Assembly (NCBI GenBank): GCA_900763175.1 | Contig: CAAFJI010000121.1 | Coordinates: 1 to 10,967 of the forward strand | Direction: 5' to 3' | Length of the DNA: 10,967 nt | DNA from: Lachnospiraceae bacterium | GTDB lineage: Bacteria; Bacillota; Clostridia; Lachnospirales; Lachnospiraceae | Shown: positions 5,534 to 10,967 of the stretch, one piece after another | Position numbering within the stretch: the first letter of the stretch is position 1 | Layout: every line of letters starts with the position of its first letter | Notes under the pieces: model-generated | The model's database searches: none | Told to the model about the DNA's origin: nothing | What the model saw: only the letters and a program-made list of their open reading frames with translations | Translations under genes and position numbers: made by a program

Positions 5534-7856
5534 AACCTTACAGCAGGCATTAAAAATGGACCGGGAGAAGTTCAAAGTCCCAAGGTCTGTCCAGCAGGCG
5601 ATTCCCATCCAGCGGATCTGGCCGGATGGGGTGTTCCAGTCCGGGACGAAATTTTCCAAATCCTTTCGGTTTTCGGATATCAACTATGCCATTGCAAGCA
5701 AAGAAGATAAAACGGAAATGTTCTTAGATTACAGCGAGCTGTTAAATGCGTTGGATTCCGGTGCATCTGCCAAGATTACCCTGAACAACAGAAGAATCAA
5801 TAAGGAAGAGTTTGAAGCCTCCCTGCTGTTGCCGATGAAATCGGACGGGCTGGATGAATACCGGAAGGAATACAACGAAATGCTGCTATCCAAGGTCAGC
5901 GGCACCAACAACAGTATTTATCAGGAACGGTATCTGACAGTCAGCGTCCATAAGAAGAACATTGATGAGGCAAGAACCTATTTTGCCCGTGTGGGAACGG
6001 ATATCATCGCCCATCTGAGCAAGCTGTCCTCCATTGGGGAAGAACTGGATGCGGAACAGCGCCTGCAGATCTTCCGGGATTTCTTCCAGGCAGACCAGCT
6101 CCAGTGTTTCCCGTTTGATATGAAGGAGTTTGCCAAACGGGGGAGCAGCTTTAAGGACTGGATCTGTCCCCAGTCCATGGAGTTTTCCAAAGACTGTTTC
6201 AAGATCAACGAGCGGTACGGACGGGTGCTGTATATGCAGGATTATGCCAGTTATGTAAAGGATGACATGATTTCGGAATTATGTGATTTGAGCCGGGATC
6301 TGATGCTGTCCATTGACATTCTCCCAGTGCCAACAGACGAAGCAGTGCGTGAGATCCAAAACCGTCTGCTTGGTGTGGAAACCAATGTGACCAATTGGCA
6401 GAGACGCCAGAATGCCAACAATAACTTTTCCGCCATTGTGCCTTACGATATGGAACTGCAGAGAAAGGAAACCAAAGAGATGCTGGATGACCTGACCACA
6501 AGGGATCAGCGGATGATGTTCGGCATCCTCACCATGGTGCATATGGCAGACAGCAGGAAACAGTTGGATTCGGATACGGAAAGCATCTTGTCGGTGGCAA
6601 GAAAGCATTTATGTCAGATGGCAACCTTGAAATGGCAGCAAGTGGATGGACTCAATACGGTACTGCCTTATGGCATCCGCAAGATCAATGCCCTTCGTAC
6701 CCTGACCACAGAATCCACCGCTGTGCTGATCCCCTTCCATACCCAGGAGATCATGCAGCCGGGCGGTATTTATTATGGGCAGAATGCGGTGAGCAAAAAT
6801 ATGCTGGTGGCAGACCGAAGGAAGTTATTGAATGGAAATTCCTTCCGCTTGGGTGTCAGCGGTTCGGGAAAGAGTTTCTCAGCAAAAGAAGAGATTGTGG
6901 ATCTTGCCCTGTCTACGGAAGATGACATCCTCATCTTAGATCCAGAATCTGAGTTCGGTTCCTTGGTGGAAGCACTGAATGGGGAAGTCATTTCCATTTC
7001 TGCAACGTCCCATACCCATCTGAATGCACTGGATATGGATTCTGCCTATGGAAACGACAAGAATCCGCTCATTGAGAAGTCAGAGTTTATTTTGTCCCTG
7101 TTTGAACAGTTAGTGGGGGCTGGCAACCTGTCGGCAAAGGAGAAATCCATTTTGGACCGCTGTACCGCAGATGTGTACCGGGAATATATCCGGAGCGGTT
7201 ATCAGAGCGAAGTGCCGACCTTGAAAGATCTGTACCGACAGCTCATGCTCCAGCCAGAAGAGGAAGCCAGAGGGCTTGCCTTGTCTTCGGAATTGTTCAT
7301 CAACGGAAGCCTAAATACCTTCGCCCAGAAAACCAATGTTAATACTAAAAACCGCATCATTGCCTATGATATCCGGGAGCTGGGAGAACAGCTTATGCCC
7401 CTGGGGATGCTGGTCACCTTGGACAGCATCTTTAACCGGGTGATCCAGAACTGGAAGAAAGGAAAGACCACCTGGGTTTTTGCCGATGAGTTTTACCTGT
7501 TGTTCCGGTATCAGTACAGTGCGGACTTTTTCTACCGGCTCTACAAGAGAATCCGTAAATACCATGGATTTGTTACAAGTTTAACGCAGAATGTGGAGGA
7601 ACTTTTGAAATCGGATACGGCAAGGCTGATGCTGGCAAACAGTGAGTTTTTGATCCTCTTGAACCAGGCTGCCACAGACCGGGACGAGCTGGCCTCCCTT
7701 TTGAACATTTCCGAGAACCAGTTATCCTATATCACCAATGTAGGCGCAGGTAAGGGGCTGATCCGCTGTTCCGGAAATCTGGTGCCATTTGAGAACAGCT
7801 TTCCGAAGAACACGAAGCTGTACCGCTTGATGACGACAAAACCAGGTGAATGCTAG
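5526..7856 (+). CDS. virB4: VirB4-like conjugation ATPase
   Basis: The product is 776 residues if it starts at TTG 5526, nine nucleotides after AAGGAG (5511-5516). GTG 5517 and GTG 5520 are in frame but too close to the ribosome site. The start overlaps the prgI stop by 8 nt, so translation is probably coupled. VirB4 is the cytoplasmic/inner-membrane ATPase that drives channel assembly and transfer. The N-terminal ~400 residues form the membrane-associated interaction region. The ATPase part shows Walker A GVSGSGKS at 443-450, a LILDPESEFG block (D472) and Walker B WVFADE with D654 and E655. After that come the 'LLKSDTARLMLANSEF' and 'NVGAGKGLIRCSGNLVPF' regions common in this family. All nucleotide-binding motifs are intact. 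Confidence 0.95.
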   Translation: MIKTLQQALKMDREKFKVPRSVQQAIPIQRIWPDGVFQSGTKFSKSFRFSDINYAIASKEDKTEMFLDYSELLNALDSGASAKITLNNRRINKEEFEASLLLPMKSDGLDEYRKEYNEMLLSKVSGTNNSIYQERYLTVSVHKKNIDEARTYFARVGTDIIAHLSKLSSIGEELDAEQRLQIFRDFFQADQLQCFPFDMKEFAKRGSSFKDWICPQSMEFSKDCFKINERYGRVLYMQDYASYVKDDMISELCDLSRDLMLSIDILPVPTDEAVREIQNRLLGVETNVTNWQRRQNANNNFSAIVPYDMELQRKETKEMLDDLTTRDQRMMFGILTMVHMADSRKQLDSDTESILSVARKHLCQMATLKWQQVDGLNTVLPYGIRKINALRTLTTESTAVLIPFHTQEIMQPGGIYYGQNAVSKNMLVADRRKLLNGNSFRLGVSGSGKSFSAKEEIVDLALSTEDDILILDPESEFGSLVEALNGEVISISATSHTHLNALDMDSAYGNDKNPLIEKSEFILSLFEQLVGAGNLSAKEKSILDRCTADVYREYIRSGYQSEVPTLKDLYRQLMLQPEEEARGLALSSELFINGSLNTFAQKTNVNTKNRIIAYDIRELGEQLMPLGMLVTLDSIFNRVIQNWKKGKTTWVFADEFYLLFRYQYSADFFYRLYKRIRKYHGFVTSLTQNVEELLKSDTARLMLANSEFLILLNQAATDRDELASLLNISENQLSYITNVGAGKGLIRCSGNLVPFENSFPKNTKLYRLMTTKPGEC

Positions 7857-7875
7857 TAAAAAAGATATTTTTGTG

Positions 7876-7910
7876 GGGTGCTGCTGAAATTTTTTCGGCA
7901 GCATCCTTTT
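7876..7910 (+). terminator. strong hairpin with short T-run after virB4
   Basis: A 14-bp stem pairs 7876-7889 (GGGTGCTGCTGAAA) with 7893-7906, with two G-T pairs and a three-base TTT loop, and is followed by TTTT. It lies between the virB4 stop (7856) and the next gene's ribosome site (7914-7920). It could be an intrinsic terminator, but the T-run is short, so partial read-through or an mRNA stability role is equally likely. Confidence 0.6.
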
Positions 7911-7928
7911 GGGAAGGAGGGAATGTAA

Positions 7929-8813
7929 ATGGAAGAAGGAAAAACAGTGGAAAGTCAGGAAACGAGAGGACCGCTTCGGGAGCAGGGCAGTATCCGGGCG
8001 TTGCTGGAGCTTTTGGAAGAACAGGGCATGGAGCAGGAAAAAGGGGATGTGATCCGCATGGCAGACTATATTGATTCCATGGAAATGCAGTTGGGAACTG
8101 TCCTAAAGGAATTGGGAGAGGTGAAGAAGCAACTGGGTGTGATGCAGGAAAGTAAGGTCAAACTCTTTGTGGTGAACACAATCCAGAAGGCGGAACATCA
8201 GGTGCAAACACTTTGTTTTCAGGTGGGAGAATGGAAACGAAAGTTTGTGAAACGTGCAGAACAGGCAGTGGTTGATTTTAAAGAAAAGGGGAAAGATGCC
8301 TTTGCCTCTGCAGTAAAGGGAATGCATCTTACCCAAGGCTTGCAAAAAATCCAATCGTCTCTGCATACGGTGATGCTGTCGATGGATCAGAAGATTGACC
8401 GTCTGGGGAGCATGGTGGAAGAACTGCATGTTGCCAAAGGACATCTGCGGAATGCATTTCTGGAAGCGGGTGGAAAAGAGGTGCGAAAGCTCACAGAACG
8501 CAATCCCGAACAGGGAATCATCTTTCAAACCCAGAAGGTGTTATTCCAATCCATGCGGAGTATCCATAAGCTGGAACAGAAAACGGAGCGATTGCAACAG
8601 CAGATAGGGAAGCTGGAAGCAAGAGAAGGAAAACAACCGTCTGTGAAGGATACCCTGCAGAAACTGAGACAGGAACCACACCCTTTGAAGTTTGGTAGAG
8701 AAGTTTTTCAAAGGGAGGTGAAATCCATGAAAGAAGAAACAACCATTACCTTTCTTGCTTCGGAGTGCGGGGAGTTTCATGGGATGGGGGGTGTATCGAA
8801 TGTACGTCTTTAA
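7929..8813 (+). CDS. DUF6674-like coiled-coil conjugation-module protein
   Basis: The start is ATG 7929 with AAGGAGG 8 nt upstream. The open frame gives 294 residues to TAA 8811-8813. It is soluble and strongly helical, with heptad-like coiled-coil stretches at about residues 45-75 (DYIDSMEMQLGTVLKELGEVKKQLG) and 215-240. The N-terminal 'IRALLELLEEQGMEQEKGDVIRMADYIDSMEMQL' arrangement resembles DUF6674 proteins that accompany such ICE modules; no biochemical role is known. Oddly, the frame has no stop before the next gene's start at 8727, which has its own strong ribosome site and lies in the same frame. The last 28 residues are thus shared with the YodL-like protein, and the natural stop of this gene may have been lost. 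Confidence 0.7.
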   Translation: MEEGKTVESQETRGPLREQGSIRALLELLEEQGMEQEKGDVIRMADYIDSMEMQLGTVLKELGEVKKQLGVMQESKVKLFVVNTIQKAEHQVQTLCFQVGEWKRKFVKRAEQAVVDFKEKGKDAFASAVKGMHLTQGLQKIQSSLHTVMLSMDQKIDRLGSMVEELHVAKGHLRNAFLEAGGKEVRKLTERNPEQGIIFQTQKVLFQSMRSIHKLEQKTERLQQQIGKLEAREGKQPSVKDTLQKLRQEPHPLKFGREVFQREVKSMKEETTITFLASECGEFHGMGGVSNVRL

Positions 8814-9073
8814 AAGAAGCCTTCCGGCATTACCAGAGATTTTGCAAACGTTCCCCTCATATGGTTCCGTCTTTGGAATTTTCTCTCCACCATGCAGACG
8901 ATCCTATGTATAACGAGGGAGAATATCCATTGGCGACCGGGGAGAAGGGAAAAGAGTTATTATCCTATGTTCCCTATTATGCCAATCATCCGCTGGTGCA
9001 GGAAGCAGTAAGGGAACTGGAACAGCTGGAGAGTCAGCAGAAGAAAGCAAAAAAGCGGGGAAGGGAACGTTAG
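8727..9073 (+). CDS. YodL/DUF4316-like small protein, needing a -1 shift at a G6 run
   Basis: Translation can start at ATG 8727, 6 nt after AAGGGAGGTG (8711-8720), giving MKEETTITFLASECGEFHGMGG before the frame runs out at TAA 8813. The continuation lies in the -1 frame up to TAG 9071-9073. Joining the frames at the G6 run (8786-8791) gives ...GEFHGMGGCIECTSLKEAFRHY..., then YNEGEYPLATG and YYANHPLVQEAV, 115 residues in all. Only the joined protein matches the order I recall for the family (ITF-x-x-x-EC-x-EF, then a 'L-x-EA-x-x-x-Y' helix, then 'G-x-YPL' and 'PLVQ-A'). The cause may be a real mutation, a sequencing error in the homopolymer, or programmed frameshifting. Function is unknown; such proteins are common accessories of ICE modules. 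Confidence 0.62.
8786..8792 (+). other. candidate -1 slippery heptamer G GGG GGT
   Basis: Read in the frame of ATG 8727 the heptamer is G-GGG-GGT, which fits the X-XXY-YYZ form needed for simultaneous tRNA slippage by -1. The slip moves reading from GGT-GTA to TGT-ATC, the frame of the long C-terminal part. I see no convincing downstream stem or pseudoknot, so a simple indel in the G-run remains equally possible. Confidence 0.45.
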
Positions 9074-9100
9074 AAAGTACAGAAGAAGGGAGGTGCGTGA

Positions 9101-10804
9101 TTGAAAGAGATAAAAGAAAAAGTGCGGGATCAAAGTCCGAAGTTCCGCAATCCTGCCTCCCGGCTTCCGAAGGAACTGGTGCGTTCTGCGATGCTGGAAG
9201 CAAAAGAAAAGTCCAGCATCATGGCAGATAAGATCGGAAGAGAAACGGGGGAGGAATCCCCGGTAGAATATGCCGGAAACCGCATCCAGCGTGTGGAACA
9301 GCGAGTAGGAAAGGAAAGTGCTTCGGCAGCCTGTCGTGGCGGTAAGAAACTGGCGGTGAAAACCTATGAGAAGTTAAAGGAGCAGAAACAGAGAGAAGCC
9401 GCTACCGCCCCTTTGGAGGGAGAAACAGGAGTGGGTGGCACATCTGCCCAGGCAGGGCAGACAATGGCGAAGAAAGGGCGAACAGAAGCCACAAGAAGCA
9501 TTAAGGTCAAGCCGGAAACCGAGAAAACAATAAAAGAAGCTGGAAATCGGACGGTAAAAACAGCGCCCCGTGTGGTGAAAGCCTCTCCGGTTTCTTCCCA
9601 GAAGGTGAAAACCCAGGCAGTCTTACAGAAAAAGCAAGCACTCAAATCCATGAAAGCAGTCAGGGAAGCAAAACGGGCTGCCATGCACTCGGTTCAGACT
9701 GCCAAGCAAAGCGCAAAGACTGCAAAGGCAACCGGAAGAGGATTGAAAGCCATGGCAGAAGCCGCCGCTCATGCAGTGAAAGCTGCATTTGCAGCACTGA
9801 TGGCAGGTGGAGGCGCAGTGTTTGTCGTTCTGATTCTGATTGTGGGGATCATTGGAGGTGCTGCCTTTTTGGGAAATTCCCAGAGTAGTGAGGCTTTAAG
9901 TGCAGAAGTGCTGGCTCATACACCTGCCATTCAAAAGTATGCCAGTGAATTTGGCATCCCGGAATATGTTCCGGCAATCCAAGCCATTATGATGCAGGAA
10001 AGCGGCGGCAGGGGAACGGATCCCATGCAGGCCAGTGAGTGCCCTTATAACACCCAGTATCCCAATATCCCTGGTGCGATTCAGGATGCCGACTATTCCA
10101 TCAAGGTGGGGATACAGTATTATGCAGATTGCGTCCGGGAAGCCGGATGTGAAAGTCCTCAGGATATGGACAAGTTAAAACTCAGTTGGCAGGGGTATAA
10201 TTATGGGAATGGCTATATTTCGTGGGCATTGGAAAAATTTGGTGGTTACAGTGAAGCTAATGCGCTGCAGTTTTCCCAGGAGCAGGCAGCCGCCCATGGC
10301 TGGTCGGGTTATGGGGATCCGGAGTATGTGCCTCATGTGATGCGGTATTATTCCGGCGGCGGTTGGTTTAGCGGACTCTTTGGAAATGGACAGTTTGTCA
10401 CCATTGCGAAAAGTCAGCTTGGAAACGAAGGCGGGGAGAAGTTCTGGTCATGGTATGGATTTGACAGCAGGGAGGAATGGTGTGCCTGCTTTGTGTCCTG
10501 GTGTGCCGACCAGGCAGGATTGATCCAAAGTGGTGCAGTTCCCAAGTTTTCTCTTTGTACGGATGGAAAGAACTGGTTCCAGAACCAGGGAAAATGTCAT
10601 GGGGCTGGGAGTATGCCAAGTCCCGGTACGATCATCTTTTTTGATTGGGACCACGATGGAACGTGCGACCATGTAGGAATCGTGGAGCGCTGTGATGGAA
10701 CAACCGTCTATACCGTAGAAGGAAACTCCGGGGATGCAGTAAAAGAGAGGAGTTATGCGATTAGTTCCGATTCCATTATGGGATATGGGCTTGTAGTTTA
10801 TTAA
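9101..10804 (+). CDS. membrane-anchored bifunctional cell-wall hydrolase (lysozyme-like + CHAP)
   Basis: The start is TTG 9101, 7 nt after GGGAGG (9088-9093). The 567-residue product has three parts. Residues 1 to about 235 form a lysine/alanine-rich, basic, probably cytoplasmic region of low complexity. One membrane helix lies at about 238-258 (VFVVLILIVGIIGGAAFL). The outside part holds a CwlT/CD1108-type lysozyme domain with E300 in MMQESGG as likely catalytic acid, followed by DPMQASE and the YNYGNGYISWA segment, and a C-terminal CHAP/NlpC-type amidase or peptidase with C461 (EWCACFVSW), H524 (CDHVGIVE) and N542 (VEGNSGD) as probable catalytic residues. It is the counterpart of VirB1 and of Tn916 Orf14, cutting peptidoglycan so that the channel can cross the wall. 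Both catalytic domains look complete. Confidence 0.92.
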   Translation: MKEIKEKVRDQSPKFRNPASRLPKELVRSAMLEAKEKSSIMADKIGRETGEESPVEYAGNRIQRVEQRVGKESASAACRGGKKLAVKTYEKLKEQKQREAATAPLEGETGVGGTSAQAGQTMAKKGRTEATRSIKVKPETEKTIKEAGNRTVKTAPRVVKASPVSSQKVKTQAVLQKKQALKSMKAVREAKRAAMHSVQTAKQSAKTAKATGRGLKAMAEAAAHAVKAAFAALMAGGGAVFVVLILIVGIIGGAAFLGNSQSSEALSAEVLAHTPAIQKYASEFGIPEYVPAIQAIMMQESGGRGTDPMQASECPYNTQYPNIPGAIQDADYSIKVGIQYYADCVREAGCESPQDMDKLKLSWQGYNYGNGYISWALEKFGGYSEANALQFSQEQAAAHGWSGYGDPEYVPHVMRYYSGGGWFSGLFGNGQFVTIAKSQLGNEGGEKFWSWYGFDSREEWCACFVSWCADQAGLIQSGAVPKFSLCTDGKNWFQNQGKCHGAGSMPSPGTIIFFDWDHDGTCDHVGIVERCDGTTVYTVEGNSGDAVKERSYAISSDSIMGYGLVVY

Positions 10805-10843
10805 GTGTATGTAAAAACAAGGCGAGACTAGTGTACTGTATTG

Positions 10844-10875
10844 TTGACATTTAACTAAATATTTATAGCTATTAT
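10844..10875 (+). promoter_or_regulatory. candidate promoter of the IS630-type transposase
   Basis: A perfect TTGACA lies at 10844-10849. The -10 is ambiguous: TAGCTA (10866-10871, spacing 16) or TATTAT (10870-10875, spacing 20). The region 10805-10917 is AT-rich and lies within the probable left end of the insertion sequence. Confidence 0.45.
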
Positions 10876-10917
10876 AGCCGCTTCATGTTAAAATAAAAGA
10901 AAACGGCGGTGATTTAT

Positions 10918-10967
10918 ATGGCAAGACCAAGAAAATATGTCATTAAACTTACAGATGATGAATTGAA
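10918..10967 (+). CDS. IS630-family transposase, N-terminal start (truncated by window end)
   Basis: ATG 10918 follows GGTGA (about 10908-10912). The first 16 codons give MARPRKYVIKLTDDEL, which I recognise as the opening of a common IS630-family transposase of gut Firmicutes, where a 'RPRKYVI-x-LTD-x-E' segment precedes the helix-turn-helix. The rest lies beyond the window. The upstream 113 bases probably include the IS left end, but I could not fix the terminal inverted repeat or TA target without the right end. The family call rests on 16 residues. Confidence 0.65.
   Translation, partial: MARPRKYVIKLTDDEL

Noticed and set aside
8765..9073. Independent gene starting at GTG 8765 in the C-terminal frame of the YodL-like protein
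   Set aside because: No ribosome site at the right distance, and its first residues do not fit the family, while the joined frame from ATG 8727 does.
1..10967. CRISPR arrays, tRNA or rRNA genes, origin of transfer
   Set aside because: No regular direct repeats, no cloverleaf or rRNA-like segments, and no relaxase gene or nick-site-like repeat was seen by reading both strands.

Overview
The window is part of the conjugation (mating-pair formation) module of an integrative and conjugative element. Its gene content resembles the Tn1549/CTn-type elements of gut Clostridia (Lachnospiraceae-like). The evidence is the gene order VirD4 coupling protein, small hydrophobic pilin-like protein, VirB6-like membrane protein, DUF4313, PrgI, VirB4, DUF6674-like coiled-coil protein, YodL/DUF4316-like small protein, and a transmembrane lysozyme/CHAP peptidoglycan hydrolase. 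Strong AGGAGG-type Shine-Dalgarno sites and frequent TTG starts fit a Firmicute. The host assignment is inference from gene content; no 16S or other marker is present.

All supported genes are on the + strand and look like one long transcription unit. Positions 1-127 are the 3' end (domains V and VI) of a group II intron whose 3' exon, 128-541, is the C-terminal part of the virD4 gene. Next come a small TTG-started pilin-like gene (556-918), an intergenic hairpin, a TTG-started VirB6-like gene (983-1822) and a DUF4313 gene (1835-2314). The prgI gene starts at 2321, is broken after 22 nt by a complete group II intron (2343-5108) that encodes a reverse transcriptase/maturase/HNH protein (3039-4952), and resumes at 5109. 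Joining 2342 to 5109 restores an uninterrupted 148-residue PrgI. virB4 (5526-7856) overlaps the end of prgI. After a 14-bp hairpin come a DUF6674-like gene (7929-8813), a YodL-like gene that needs a -1 shift at a G6 run (8727-9073), and the cell-wall hydrolase gene (9101-10804). The right edge enters an IS630-family insertion sequence whose transposase begins at 10918.

VirB4 and VirD4 would supply ATPase energy and substrate coupling. VirB6-like, PrgI and the pilin-like protein would build the membrane channel, and the lysozyme/CHAP protein would open the wall locally. Two structurally different group II introns interrupt two essential conjugation genes of the same operon, so transfer would depend on RNA splicing of both. 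The most notable points are the exactly reconstructable intron in prgI, the second unrelated intron in virD4, and the slippery G-run frameshift that joins the two halves of the YodL-like protein.
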